DNA of 64,000 nt. It comes from Owenia fusiformis. Taxonomy: Eukaryota; Annelida; Polychaeta; Sabellida; Oweniidae. Each line of letters starts with the position of its first letter. Within the stretch, counting starts at the first letter, position 1. Both the position numbers and the translations under genes were made by a program. The notes under the pieces were generated by a model that worked only from the letters and a program-made list of their open reading frames with translations, ran no database searches and was not told the origin of the DNA. Location of the stretch: positions 31,304,926 through 31,368,925 of the forward strand of contig CAIIXF020000002.1 in NCBI GenBank assembly GCA_903813345.2, written 5' to 3'. Below, in pieces: positions 1 through 15,800 of this stretch.

Positions 1-229
1 TCTCCCGACAGAAGTATGACAGAATATGAACTGGCCCCCGTTTGTGAACATTTGGTGTGCAAACTTATACCGAACTGATCGCAGAAAAGCAATTTGAATC
101 ATGGGAATGACGTACTTTTAAGTTATTTATGAAAGTATCGATAGTGAACCATGGGAGCCAATCCTTTTTGGAGTAAAAGAAAGTAGCGTGCCTGCAATAA
201 TCAAGGTCACAAATTTGTCAAATTCCTTT

Positions 230-600
230 TAAATACGGTAGATTTCGACAGCAAAAAAACGGAGATTTTACGGGAGTTATACCAAGAATACGGGAGATTT
301 TACGGGAGTTATACCAGAAAACGGGAGATTTTACGGGAGTTATACCAAGAATACGGGAGATTTTACGGGAGTTATACCAGAATACAGGAGATTTTACGGG
401 AGATTTCAGCAAAAATACGGGAGATTTTACGGCCATATTTTTAAAAAAATTACGGGAGATTTTAGTAGAAATACGGTACGGGAGTTTTTACGGGAGAAAA
501 CGGTACGGGAGTTTGGTATTTTTTACGGAAAAACAAAAAATTTACGGGAGATTCCCGTAAAAAAACGGGAGGTTGGCAAGTCTGAGACTAATACATGTAC
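230..600. repeat. Tandem ACGGGAG repeat, ~31-32 bp unit
   Basis: Several copies of a unit alternating acgggagatttt and acgggagttatacc, decaying to about 590. The far edge (gttggcaagtctgag) has a counterpart at 51104 (agacctgccaacct) next to a similar gggag-rich stretch, so both may be pieces of one dispersed element. The remainder of 1-841 holds only the 3' flank of the IQ gene, with a possible ATTAAA signal (minus) at 771-776. Confidence 0.6.
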
Positions 601-841
601 ACACCGCACTCACTTAAATGCAGTTAAAACATATACATGCACAGTGAATAATGATCTTTAGTAATAGTACTCATACTGTTTGTAAAGACTGATGTCATGG
701 CTTTAGTGTGTCATGGCTCATTGAATGGACACTATACTCTCTGAACTCTAATCCTCCATGAACTTATTACTTTAATCCATTGAAGACCATCCACTGTAAA
801 TTGTCACATAATTCTACAACACAGTTTAGTTCTTCAAGCTA

Positions 842-3800
842 TCACCTTTTGGAAACCATACTTTGTAAACTTTCACGTCGTTCTTTCTTCTCCACCCTTC
901 GTTTCTCCTCATTCTCTGCTTCCACCTTCTGTTTTTCCTTAAGTTGTTTTGCAGCATTTTGGTCTTTACGGTCTTTCATAGATGCCGCCACTAGATCAAA
1001 GCATGGTCCCAATGGGGCAGGTTCAACACTTTCATGACCTGCAAAATAAGCCCACATAGATGAGGCCTATGATTTAATTGTTTTGACTGGCGTAGAGACT
1101 TAATATGTGTGTGAATTATACAGTTAAAAGAATATCTCATACATTCTAAATTATTTCATTCTTCCATCAATTTTTTCATTTATAAAATTTCATTAAATTC
1201 ATTTTCAATTTATTCAATTATTATTCTATTCTTTACTAACCTCTGAGTTTGTTGCCCTCTTCGCCATCAATGAGTGGGTTCATCCATGTTGATTTACGGG
1301 TGTCTGTTAGTCCAGTGCCAGGAGGTACATAAATTGTGAACGTCAGCTCCAAGACTTCCTGGCGGATAAGTCCCTTGCCCTTTCTGTTCTTACCTAGAGA
1401 TGGTCATTAAATATTATAATATAAACATGCATTATGAATAACCAGCGATATGAAAAACAAGACACACAGTGATAAATATCGCACTTTGAAGAGCAAACTG
1501 GCCACCATGCAATTTACCCAGCATGGCCAAAACCTAATCAGACCTTGGCACTAGTCTGCTCTTGCATCTGTAAACATTTCAAGTTGACAAGGTTAGCGGT
1601 TTTCCTGCAATTTTGATGACAAGAATTTATTTGTAGTCTTGAACTTTGGAAAAATTTAGATAACATTGTTTGTGACCTAATTTGATGACCTTCGACCTTG
1701 AAAATTTCACTTTTTCAGACCTCAGTAGGTGTTTTGTAATTAAGCTGACCTAAATTTAAATCCCAAAAATATCAATTTAGAAAATCAAATTTTTGACCTT
1801 TTCAAAGTCACTGAAGGTCAACTAAAGGTCAAATCTGAAATCTAAGGTCAGATTTGAACTTCTGAGAACTTGTAGATGTTTTTAAAAAAAAATTTAGTCA
1901 ATTTGGAGCAAGTTGAAAAATTCAAAATGGCCGCCAAATTGAAAATTCAAAATGGCCACCATGTAATTCAGCCAGCATACCCAAAACCTAATCAGATCTT
2001 GGCAATAGTCTGCTCTTGCATCTGTAAAAATTTCAAGTTGAACGGATAAGTGGTTTTCCTGGAATTTTGATGACAAGAATTGATTTGTAGTCTCAAACTT
2101 TGAGAAACTTGGATAACATCATTTGTGACCTAGTTTAATGACCTTGACCTTCGACCTTGAAAATTTCACTTTTTCAGACCTCAGTAGGTGTTTTGTAATT
2201 TAGCTGACCTAAATTTAAATCCAAAATATCAATTTAGAAAATCAACTTTTTTGACCTTTTCAAGGTCACTGAAGGTCAACGAAAGGTCAAATCTGAAATC
2301 TAAGGTCATATTTGAACTTCTGAGAACTTGTAGATGTTTTTAAAAAAAAATTTGGTCAATTTGGAGCAAGTTGTAAAATCCAAAATGGCCGCCAAATTGA
2401 AAAATTCAAAATGGCCACCATGTAATTCAGCCAACATACCCAAAACCTAATCAGATCTTGGCAATAGTCTGCTATTGCATCTGTAAAAATTTCAAGTTGA
2501 ACGGATAAGTGGTTTTCCTGGAATTTTGATGACAAGATTTGTTGAAAAATTCAAAATGGCCGCCACGTAGTTTACCAAGCATGCCCTTAACCTAATCAGA
2601 TCTTGGTACTAGTCTGCTCTTGCATCTGTAAAAATTTCAAGTTGAACAGGTAAGCAGTTATCCTGGAAATTTGATGACAAGATTTGGTTTATGTCCCGCC
2701 CGCCCGCACGCCCGTACGCCCGCACGCCCGTACGCCCGCCCAACAGCACAAGACGACGACAATATAGCACTTTTTCAAAGTGCGATAAAAAACAGTTTGA
2801 GATATATTTATATGTCTTCATCTACAGGCAAACAGTCAATGAAAGATATTCATAAAAACACATATAAAACTAGCAGCACTTAAGTTCATATGTAATTGGC
2901 AATTGCATAGTACGAGGGGTGATCCAAAAGTCTTGGACGCCCCGCTCTAACTTTGCTATTCTCTAATATAATTACATGAAACTTTCAGATAATAAAGATC
3001 AACATCTTAACAACTTTGTGTATAAGTTTCAACAGAAAATGATATATTTTAACTACTTTTCTTAATAGTTTTTAATACCGGGTTGCGGCCACCCGGAACG
3101 GTATTTGAATATAGCAAATCACGTCACAACTGTTATAATATGGCAAATACTTTAGGTGCAGGTGCACAACCTAACACCAGTCATGATATGAGAGAATTTC
3201 CGATTTTCAATCTGAGTGTCATCTGCCATCATCATCTTCACATATTAAGACCTACTTTTCAACATATTTTCCACGAATTTGAACACATTTTTCATACCGC
3301 TTTACCAATGAATGGAAGACATTTATGAAACCGCCATTGCTTATGTGATACAATTGCTGCTGGAGTGCCACTCTAAACCTCATCCAATGAGTAAAAAACA
3401 TTTTCTTTCAACCCTTCTTTCAACTTGGAGAAAAGGAAGAAAATCACACAGAGCCATATCTAGACTGTATCGGCGTGCATATGACAGCTGCTCAAGGTCA
3501 ATAATAGTGAAAATATCTCGTAGTATACTTTATTCCACTTTGATTTCTTTCATGTTCTCCATTTCAGCAGCCATCTTGGAGCAAAAATGATACCAGAATG
3601 AGGGTTGCTTGTCTGATGTCATTTTCTTAGAATTAAACATATACAGCCATTGTCATAGATGACATGATAATTAAAACACAATTAATTGATTGCCTAATAA
3701 CAAAGGAAGTAAACTAACATGGTTTAACATTCAAAATTCAAAGAAAGATAGTGGTCAAGATTGCAAAACAAGTGAAATTGCGGGAACATTTAAGGCTGAA

Positions 3801-6800
3801 AGTAGTTGTCATGTGCGAATACCGTTCCGGGTGGCAGGGTCCCCATATTAAAAACTATCTAGAAAACTACATCAAATATATAATTTCTCCATGAAATTAA
3901 CACAACAAGTAGTTAGGTTGTTGGTCTTTATTATTGGAAAGTTTAAAGTAATTTTATCAAAAACCAACAAAATTAGAGCAGGGCGTCCAAGACTTTTGGA
4001 TCACCCCTCGTATGTACAAGAAACAAAGTGAACTCAGTAGCCTTAATAATACCTGTAAACATTTCACATATGTGTCAAAAACGATGTACAGTAAAACTTG
4101 GAAATGGAACTGTTCCATAAGTGGAACAACTTTTCAAGTTCAGTTATCCATGACTTAATATAAAACAAACCTCTGAAAGCAGAACACCACCAATTTGGAA
4201 CACTGCTTTATCTTGAGGTGCCAAATGTGGTCCACTTACACTTACTTTACTGTACATCAATGAGTGGATTCAAAAATTGAGTTTATACCTTTGAACATTT
4301 TGTCATAGGCTTCTTCTATCTCAGTGTTAGATGGGTAGAGATCACATTCCTTGAAGTAGCTTGGGAGATCATTCACCTCCAGTTGACCTCCGAATGCCTT
4401 CTTCTCAAAGACAGAGTCGTAACCTATAAATAAGATGAACCAATGGAAGAAGAGAACCAACTTATACACCATGGAAACGTACATGTACATTATAAAAATC
4501 ACATTTCTATCAAAAGTTTGATGAACTTGAATTGGAGAATATATCTTATTTAACAAAAATACATTCATTTATGTCTATATTAATTTTTGCCGTAAAAAAC
4601 GAATAGCTGGAATAACCAATTTGATCTCTCTCCAAATTATTATTTTAAGAAACAAAAATGTGTCATATATGATCCTTAGTTATATCTAAAGATATATATA
4701 GTTGTCACTGTTGTCTATCTAAAAGTCAAAAACATATGTACACTGTCATTGTCCATTTGAATTAAAACTTACTCCACAAAAAAGAAAGTAAAGCCATAAA
4801 CAGTTAAAAGTAACCAATGCACTATAGCAAAGCTGTTTTGAATGAACTTACGTTTCTTGAGGTCCATGAAGGTGTTGACTTGTTGATGGTTGAAAGGCGT
4901 CTTAATGTTAAGAGGGGAGACATAGTGGCGCTTCTGTATGCGTGTCAAGAGTCCTTTGTAGTCCTTAATGAACTCTGACCATGATGGGGCATGTTGTAGC
5001 GCCTAAAATATGATCAAAAGTTTTGTAGTCTTAACTGAATTAAACTTTGGGCTAAGTTGTAATTTGTTTAAACAATGATATGACTGTGCTTGAGAAACCG
5101 GTGTTTAGAAAACATTGACTTTGGATTGAGATGACCTCAGTTAAAGAAATCTTAGGTCCATTTATCATCGAATGGACTATTCCTTGATATGTGTTGTACA
5201 TGTACTGTGAATTAAACATTGTACCTTTCTTTTAGTTTTTTCAAACTTCTTCCTCGTAAGCATTCCTCTAACATGTCTCTGTATACAAATGGCAGCCTTC
5301 CTGAGGATATTCTTGTCAATCACTTCCTTCACAGGGTTAAAGTTCCTTAAATACATCAACATTTCATTTCAAACACAAGAAAAAAAAAATATATATAAAT
5401 ATTAACATGGCCAGAAACAGATCATCTCCATTTAAATTTTTGTTTGTATTTTTAAAATTTCATGTTTCTTTTACAATATAATTAATAAATTTAACTGAAT
5501 ATACATTAGGATTACATTATCAATTGAATTCTGATAATTATGTGGGCAGATGGGTGTAGCCTGGCATTTAAGCAGGCATTAGTTGACTCAAGAATGTAAC
5601 ATATATTTTTATCTTTATCTTTTTGACAAAACTGTGGAAATGATACACCATGATAGTATTTAATGGCATTTTACCTTAAAGATGCCTTACATTTAACTTA
5701 ATGCCAGACAATTTCTAGGTTTTGGTTTCGCCTTTGTAATATTGTATACATGAATCTGATTTGGATACATGAATATTGATTTCATGAATCTGAATAATTT
5801 CATATTGATTAATAATACCATTTACTCACTGGTATATATCAACATGGGGCCCAATGATGTTAATCTTACTGCGACTTATATGATGATTTTTCTGGTTTTC
5901 AAACTTGACTATTTCATTTTTCACATGACGCTCCAACTTCCGTTGTTTCTGAAACTTTTTAAAATCGCGAGCCCATTCTAATGTTTCCTGGCCTGGTTTC
6001 CGATTATAGATGGCACTTTTTCTTGATATGTGGCCACGTAAATGTCTGAAAATAAAGAATTTAATTTTGCATATGAAAAGTACTACAGCTAGTGTACTAC
6101 ACATACAGACTACAGACCAGTAGTCAGCTTTTCCCAAGGGGCTGCACTTTTCCCAAAAATCCAGGGTAGGGGTTCACATTTGACATATTTGGGCCAAGAT
6201 CACTTGACAAGAGCTCAGAAGTGTGAAAAATGCATGATTTTCGTCCCTTTTTTTAATCTGCCATAGACTTCCATGTTAAAAAAAACTTGAAATATGAACA
6301 CCTGCCAATCGGAACACTTGGCAGGTCAGAGTGGTATTTGAATTAAATGGTTTAACTGTATGTACAACCTATTTTACATTTGAATTAAACAGGTTTTACT
6401 GTACAACCTATTTTACATTTGAATTAAATAGGTTTTACTGTACAACCTATTTTACATTTGAATTAAACAGGTTTTACTGTACAACCTATTTTTGAACTGA
6501 CCTTTGTATTTGAACTGCTGCGACTCTCTCATCCTCCAACTTCATACGCTCTTCACTCTGTAGCTTTTTGTAGACGTTTCTAGCCACATAACCTCTAAAT
6601 ATCCTGCCATCAAGAGGGTGTCATTTATGGTAACACAACCAGATATTAAGTAACATGTATATTTACAATTAAAGCTAATTATGAGTATAACAATAAAGAA
6701 ACTATGAAAAATAAAAAATATTTCTTATAATTTTCTTCATACTTTACAGTGATGTGCTTTATGACTGGTGTCACCAATGTAAAAAGAAATATAATGTAAC

Positions 6801-9800
6801 AAGTTGGCTGTTATAGAACATACAATGTACATGTTGCACTGGACATTTAAATATTGTTTCTAAGAACTAAAATACAGAGTTGTAATTTAATTATTCTGAC
6901 ACCAAAAAATACCGGCTGTTGGTTTAAGTTACTTTTTTGGCCAACTCATTTAAAGATGAATAGAACCTGCCACTATTCCATTCATATTTAAATAAGTTGA
7001 CCATAAAATAATGGGTTAACCAGACAGCCCAGGGGCAGATCTGGGAACCAACAAGGGGAGCCAAATTTCAGGCCTGAGAAAAAACTTTGGGCCCCTAAAA
7101 CCAAACAGAGGGCCCAAATTTTGAGGCCCATTTTCTTCAAAATTTGGCCTAAAACTAAACATAAATAAGGCTTTAAAAGGTCTAGTAGACCAAAAGGCCC
7201 ACTTTTTGGGGCCTCGAGGCCCAATGGGTTTTTATGGGCCCACCCAAAGGGGGGGGGAGGGCCCCTGGATCCGCCAGTGCAGCCGACAGATGGTGGTTGT
7301 ATTTGTGAATGCTAGCTTAGACATGTTATCTATAGGTGCTGAAACTAATTACAAGAAATCCTAGTAAATGTCAATTACCTTTGAATATCTACTGCGGCCT
7401 TCGCTTCCTTCTGCCTCTTCACCTGCCCAAACTCCTCCACCTAGAATATAGTACCACCAATAAATTATTCCTATTCAAGTAGCATTTTTGGAGAATTGAT
7501 TTCAGAATTTACAGTGCAATAATCTAATGTTTAAACCTGTAAAATCAGCTGCATAATCTGTACTTGAAAACAATGTTTTTACTGATCTATATTCAGAGAT
7601 TATTAAAAAATATGAGAGCCTTAAAGACAGAATCAGATCTAGTGAGATAGGTAGGTTAATTGCACATGTTATTTACAAGTGCTTGCAATTTTGTCACTCC
7701 CTAGAGAGACGTTCCTATACAATTTAGAGTGTTAAATTATTCCTTGCATTTTAAAATACAGCATTAAGTTTACTTACAGGGTCTGGTATATGAGACACTT
7801 GTGCTATTGGTCTGCCAATACGTGCTAGATTACTCCCAGAGGCTTCAAACTCGTTGGGTTCACTCTTTATGGTATCTAAAGCTTCTAGGCTACTTGATGA
7901 GGATTGTGCTGTAGGTATACTGACAAATGATTCATCTGCTTGTGTTTCAGTAAAATTAACATGCGATTCAATGGGGCTATTTTCTTGAAAACTGGTGCTG
8001 CCTTTAGGGCTATTTTCCTGTGATTTAGGGCTATTTGCATGATGCTCAGTATCATCAGTTCTATCTGTATGAACAGTGTCTTGCTGAACATCTAGATCTA
8101 AACTAGTGTTATCTACTACTGGTGTCAGGTTAATACTAGCATTTACATCAGCTGTCTGATCTTCACAAGAATCAGCATCAGGAGTATTTTCAACTCTACG
8201 AGTATTTTCTACTCTGGAAGTATTTTCATCATCACCAGTGGTATTGTTTTTCACCTGTTTTTCATCCTCATTTGATATGGCACCAGAATAATTATGACCC
8301 AGCTTAGCTGTGTTATCATTGTTCTCAGGCACCCCATCATCATTGTTATTTGGCACATGGTCACCAATTGGCACATGTTCACTGTTTGGCACATTTTCAC
8401 TGTCACTTGGGTGTTTATCATATGTTTCATCCATGTTCATGAAATCATTTTCACCACCCTCGAAGTTATCCTCATCCTCATTCTTAAATGTCACTCTTCT
8501 GGACTTTTCATCAGATTCCCAGACGTATGATGTGAATGCAGGGTTTTCTATAACATTGTTTATATGTGCTGGGGAACGTTGCTTCATCTTATAGAATTTC
8601 CTCACAGTGATCGAGTCAGTGAGGTCCCCTGGTGGGTCATCCTGTTCTTCTGAATGAGGGTGGTACACTTCCCCAAACTTTCTACGAAGATCAACAACTG
8701 AAAATGAAGGAATGATATTTCAAGTTTAAATACGAACTAACTGTTACTAATTAGGTGGGTGGGTCAACTTTTAAAAGTACATTATTTGAAAGTTTAATAG
8801 CAAAACTAAACATGCATCATTTTTATCTGGAATATGTTAGTATTTTTCTTATAAAATATAATGTTGGATTTATAGCAATTTACTTAGATGTAATGGTGAA
8901 TCATGGTTCAGATTAAACAAATACAAATTAATTTATTAAAAAAGGATTAATAATGCTATCCTCAGTAGCTTAGAAAAAATTGTATTTTCGAACTTTTTGT
9001 ACTTTTTGAACCTTGTAAATGACCTTCATGTATTATAGTGAATGGACACCCACCTTTCTCCATATAATGTCTTGGACTTTTAATTGTCCTAGCATGGTGC
9101 TCTAGCTCAGGGGCAAATGCACTACCATGTCTTGGGGACCTGCCTCCGTATGGATTACTTGGACTAGGGATTGAGGGGCGAGTTCTTACAGGGGCAGATA
9201 GGACACGGGTTGGATGGTGTTGTTTACGATGTAACATCCTTTGCTGTTGTTGTATCGCCTTGTGATGTGCTTGAATGTGCTTATGATGTGACTCATCTCG
9301 AATATGATGTGCCGTTTTGGTTGGTGTCCCGCTGTAGGGTCTGGACCTGGCACTCCTGGGGGTAGGGGATATGGAAGGTGGGACACAACCATCGCAATAG
9401 TTCTCAGGAATTTGGACTGCTTTACTCCAATGCTCTCCTCTGATTCTCTTGGCAATGAGAAGCGATTGGTTAGGGTGCAGACCGAGCATTTTATCCTTCG
9501 AGATTTTATGAGCTTGAAAGTCAGGTGCAAAATTCCACAAAGGAGATTGCGATAATGTCTGCGAAGATTTTCCTTTTTTGGATCTAACAGGAAACATATC
9601 CTTGAAGTTAACACTATTCTTATTATCGCCCCCTGCCTCTTTTTCATTATCAACATTGTCATCACCTGTAGGATCATTTATATCAAAGTCAGCCACATTA
9701 TCATTTCCAGTTGATGGAAGTTCAAATGTTACTTCTTTCATTGATTTTTCTTCAGTGTTAGTGGTTTCTTTGCCATCATAAGAGAGTTCAGTGTTTGGAG

Positions 9801-12800
9801 GAGTTTCTACCCTCTGAGGGACATCAGCATCTTCATTATAAACATCAGCAGAGATATTGTCACCAGTGGTTGGATTATCAGCTTCCTTGAAAAGAAAATA
9901 ATTATACAAATATTATATTTCAGAAATAGAGTACCTCATCATGTAACAATTAAATTACCAGCATTGCCAACCATAAAATGTACATGAATCAGATAAATCT
10001 TAGTCTTCACACATCTGAAGATAATTATAAAAGACTAATTGGAAATGAAGCCATATTTTGAACTTAATATAATATTATATATTTATCAGCCATGCAGAAT
10101 TAGAAAATGACGATGAGCAAAAATCATGGATCCAGAACTTAACAAGGGGGAGGGGCAAATTCTGACTCAGCCCAAAAATCCCTAAAACCAAAAACTGGCC
10201 CCAAATTTTGAAAATTTAAGGGCCATTTTTGATAATTTTTGAGGCCCTACAAAATTTTGGGGTCCATTTTTGGATCTATTTCTCAAGTTCATGATCGGCA
10301 CGTTACAACTTACTGTGCGGTCAGTGTCAAGGTCATCTAGGTCACCGAGGTCAGCAACATCAAGATCAACACTTGAGTCAGAATTCAAGGTCATACCCTA
10401 AAATGGAAAATAAAAATAAATACAAAATTCACAAATTGCTTGAATATGAAGTCAGAATAAGCTGTTCATATAGAAGCAAGTGAGCTAAAATTATCTATAG
10501 AATATCATGACAAGAATGGAATTCAATTAGTACAATTTTTAGCTGATGAAAAAAAGTTCAGTCAGGAAGCTCCAAACATGACTATCTTTGCTCTTAAAAG
10601 TAAAGAATTAAAAGTAGTGTCATGAAAAGTAATAATGAAACTCCTGTTTTTTTCAACAAATAAACCAACACACAAGTAAGGAATCAATTGAATAAGCAAA
10701 CAAGGCGTTAACATGCAAAATGCTACCAAAATGTTGCCATTTGTTACAGATGCCGAACACCAACTGCCAAACTGTGAACACCAACTGCCGCCAACAATAA
10801 GTTTGAGACCTAACAATATGTGGTGACATCTGGTGGTGACATAATAAATGAACAAGCAAACAAACTTACATTGGGCAGGTTAAGATGAGGGATAGAGCCT
10901 TCAGTACTTGCACCATCATAAGGCACTGGTGTTTGGTACGGTACTCTGGGCTGCTGTAGACTGCTGACTTCACTATAAAACAGTACATGTTCATTAAATT
11001 CTCTAGATCTCTAGAGGTGAGGATATATGGGAGAAATGTCTCCATTTTTGTGAAACTTGCTCCAAACTCATCTTTATCCCTTCTACCTACATACTCTATT
11101 ACATTAAAATTATTCTTATAACACCATGATTGGTCTTTAACATAAATAACCATATTGATAACCTCACCTGTCTGGTCTTGGACCTGTCATTCTTGAAGCT
11201 GGTCTGCTACCTGAATAAATAATAATTTAAATTATGATTGATTTCTACTGATTCATTACGAGAGTCCATATTTCACCTTATTTTCAAAAATGTGTTGTAC
11301 TGTGAACATTATGATTTGCATTGCCAAAATCTTGATTCCTATTGGGGGTTTTCAGAAATTAAGAGTTCTTAAAGATGTTGTTGTTTCACAAGGATGGAGT
11401 TAAGGTTCAAGTTGATTAAATTACAAATTAAGTGAAAAGATGTTTTACAAATAAACTGAAAAGATGATCTACCTTGCACCGAGGCAGGAGCACAAAATGT
11501 CAGAAACTGCATAGGATTTGGTGTGCTCTCCTGCGCTGCTATGTATTTCCACATTTCTGCTTCTAGCCTAGATGGCACCTGTAAAGGAAATAATCAAAAT
11601 ATACAGTGAAACCTGTAAAGTTGAACACATCTTGAAGTGGAACACCTCTGTAAGCAGAACACAAGTGGAACACCTCACAAGTGGAACACCTTTCAGATGT
11701 ACAAATGATGTTTCTTTTAGACAGGTTTAACCATATATCTATTTATGTATGTATGTATGAGAGTTTCATTAGAAATATACCGATAAATCAGGACATTTTG
11801 AATCAGGATAATTTGAAGTCGACGGAGTTATCTATTTAGTCCAATCATGCACAGACATTCATCATTTACTAAAACATATCATACAGTCAAAGGTAAAGAT
11901 CTGCTGTATCAAGAATATCTATTAAAGCCATAGCTTGATTTACATAGTGAAGAAATAATATCAACACGCTGGTTGCTGGAAAACACGAAATTCAAGAAAT
12001 ATTAAGATTTGATCTACCAAATGAGACTAGTATATACTAAAGTATATGGAAATATGTTACATACCATGAACTGCATCCTTTTTTGAAGACGTTTATTCTT
12101 CCCACGGCCAAGTTTCTGAACCATGAAGTCACCATTGACTGTGTCAGGGTCGATTTCAGTTGTTTGATGGCTGGCAGCTTGATGTATTGGCTGGTTGTCA
12201 TCATTAGGCTTAAAAACAACATTTACGATCATTATAATACATTTCAGAGTTCTCCATGAGATTTTTTCATTTCAAATAATGGTATGTCATTAAGTGGAAA
12301 AATAACGAGTTTTAATTTTAATGGATGAATAATTCTTGCTTTTACAATTCTAACCAAATTTGGGTTTTTGAGAGGAAGCAAGCCCATGTTGAAATGTCAA
12401 ATTAAAGTGCATTTACCACTTGGGTCATTATGCAAACGTTTACCTTCTCTGTCTTCCACTTGTCCCTGACTGACACTGGCGCTGTCTTCGGACGTTTTCC
12501 AGCATGTGTAGCTCCAGCTGTTCTAAGAGTTGATGGCTGCTTTTTCATTTCTTTCACATAGGTATGATGGCCAAATGATGTTTCCTTCCATCTGAAGGTA
12601 AACCATTGGGTATTAAAGTTAGAGAGGGAAAATAATGTGTACAACAAAATTGTCCAGTTCTAATAAGCAATCCTCTTATAGCTTAGTATGTGTTCCAAGT
12701 ATAGTGCATGGACACAATATTTTATTAAAAATATATTTCATATTGATATGTCTTAATTGCAAGCTCCAATGTGGACTGTTAGACCTGTCTTAAGTGAAAG

Positions 12801-15800
12801 ATTGAATACCTATCAATCAATTGTAAATAGTAGGGTGATGAAAAGTACATTCATTTTGCAAAAATACTGAAATATATGCACAGAGTCACTTTAAATTCTT
12901 AAAAATAAACTTTCATAAATTTTCAAGACATAATTAAAGCTTTACTTACTTATATCTTGTACTCTCAGGTGCAATTCGTCCTCTCCAATCAATGGCCTGA
13001 ACCACTGGTGATGTCATAGTGGGGGCATCTCGAGGTGTGCGTGCATCATGGGTTGAGTTTTGGGGTGGAGTAATGTTGATTTGTCTGGAGGCTAGAATAT
13101 CTCTGTCAGTAAGCTGCATTCTGTCTTCATCTTCATCACTGTATAAAATAATATGGAAAAGTTACGGAAAATATATCCAATGCTAAATTCCATGCATTGT
13201 CTACTCTCATTCATTTTAATTTTTAAAGATTAAGTTTTTATTATATGTTTTGGGCCAATTTAAAGATGGCAGCAGTGATTGAATCCTATTAAGCTTTCTC
13301 TCTTGATTAAGGTAGGCTAGATGGATTAAATTATTGCAGAATTTTTTTTATTGATGCAATGTACAAACCATCAATCACACAGTGAAAATATTGTGTCAAA
13401 CAATCAAAAATTTGATTGCTTCAGAATTTACCAAGCTACCAAGCTTGCCAAGGTATTCATACCATGCTTCCTTTCAATGTCTGGAGAAAATTAACAAATA
13501 AGCACAAATGAATAACCAGGATATCAAACTGACACCTGACACTAACCTAGATGCAGGAGAAGTACATACTCTTGGGGGTGCAGTGCGAGGCCGGGTTGTG
13601 ACATCAAACTTCACCATAGGACTGCGGAACCCTGGGGCAGGCTCTGGGGCCACCTATAAGTCGGATGTAAAAAACATGTCATCGGGAACACACAAAATAC
13701 AAACGTATTTGCTCTGTTTTCTAATGTCTAATTATTTCTCATAAAAGAGAAAATATCTAAATGTGGATTTTACCATTAAACTAGGATTAAAGATTTATTG
13801 CTGGTATATGATCTTTGAAGAGACTAAACTCTTGGGTCATATACATTATAACATATATGATATTCATCTTAATTCCTTAAAACAATGTGCCATTTCATAG
13901 TACATATCTTCATTGTGAATTGTGAAGCTGATTGAAAGTGACCAAGAACGGATTGATTTAAAATGACTACCTTTTCTTTTGCTCCAACCATGTCCCCAGT
14001 GACAGAGTCTAGAATTGTGACAACTGTGTCAAGCCCAACCTCCTTCTCATCAGCATTTCCATCATACACCTTCTGGGCAGGAAGTCTGGAAACAATAATG
14101 ATCATGATTTTTTGAGAAAAGTTAGTATTGAAAAGAGAGGAATAGCAAGTGGGAAGTGAATAAAAAAGAACATAGTCAACAATCAACATTGTATACCCTA
14201 AGAAATTCAAAGTAAATGCAAGTATAATATGGTTATGGTTCTTATCCACTTAAACCAGTATTAACACAATCAAAATGTACTACTGGCACCCATCTGCCTT
14301 ACTGTATTCCATGGTGCCAATATATACACAATACTGATTAATTTTAATTATCTGAAAAACTTGGCTGGAATGAAAAATTAATTTGGTGAACACGATGAAT
14401 ATGCTTTCATTTATCAAATACATACAATAGTGGTAAATTATTCTTACTTTTTTCGGTACACAGCACTTTGACTCCTTGTTTGCTCTGGAGAGAATGACAC
14501 ACTTCTTCCACCTTTAGATGGCGCTGTATTAGGTCGTGTGTGGCCCTGGAATTGTGGCAAATTAGGTGGGTAGTAGTTCTCCGCCATTTCGTAAAACTCT
14601 TCTAGATTTTGCTTTACCAGCATTTTAGGATCGATGTAGTTTTTCACTGAAACAGTATGAATATCACAAACATATGATGAATATCATATACATATGAATA
14701 CCACATACATATGATGAATATCATATACGAGATATATATAGTACTATATATCATATCGTACATATGATGAACATAACATATGATGAATATTACATTTATA
14801 CACTAGGGCAGAGCATTTGTACTGAAAGGAGCGTTTTCAGTACAAATATGTACTGAAAAATGTACCAGTTTTGTTTCAGTACAAATTTAAGTATATTTTT
14901 GTACTGAAAAATGCACTGAATTTTTTTCAGTATATTTTTCAGTACAAATTCATGTACTGAAAAATATACTGAATTTTAAGTACAAATTTAAGTATAAATA
15001 TGTACTGAAAAATGTACTGAATTTTAAGGACAAATTTAAGTGCAAAAATATACTGAAAAATGCACTGAAAATTTAAGGATAAATTTAAGTACAAATATAT
15101 ACTGAAAAATGTACTGAAATTTAAGTGCAAAAGTCAGTATAAAAATGTACTGAAAAATATACTGAAATTTAAGGATAATTTTAAGTATAAATATATGCAA
15201 TGAGAAATATTTGTGCCCAATAATGGAAATAAGAGAAAACGTAAATGTAAGGCATACTTTATAAACTCTAAATCACTCAAAAAGTTCTTAGAATGGTGAA
15301 AAAGTGCATGATTTTAAAATAATTTTTGGCCGGGGGGGGGGGGGGGGGTTCGCTTGGACCCCTGAACCCCCTCCCCCAGGAATGCTATTACATTATGTAA
15401 TTATTTTGGATGCTTCCTTTACAGCAGCCTTTAACCAAACTTAAAAGAGTCTCTCTGTAATCAGGTTTGTTTTGCCTTGTCAAAATATTTTGTTTTGTTA
15501 GTGGATTAATAAAGTTTCTTTAAACACATCCTTTAAAGCAGACTCTAATCAAACTGGAGAGGCTAGGTTTACTGTAATTAAGTGATTTCCTTTTTAGAAG
15601 TTATGTTTATGGATTTATTAAAAACGGCCTCAATCACTCAAAAAGTTCTTAGAATGGTGAAAAAGTGCATGACTTTAAAAGAATTTTTGGCCAGGGGGGG
15701 GGGGGTTCGCTTGGACCCCTGAACCCCCCCAGCAGACTTTAACCAAACTTAAAGGAGTCTCTCTGTAATCAGGTTTGTTTTGCCTTGTCAAAATATTTTG

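Noticed and set aside
3083-3590. Two open frames inside the mariner-like element 2913-4010
   Set aside because: No transposase motif (no D,D34D pattern or HTH) and one frame begins in the terminal inverted repeat.
6988-7224. 78-codon minus-strand frame
   Set aside because: Low-complexity GGGCC/AAATTT intronic sequence, similar to 10140-10280 and 21400-21560; no protein features.
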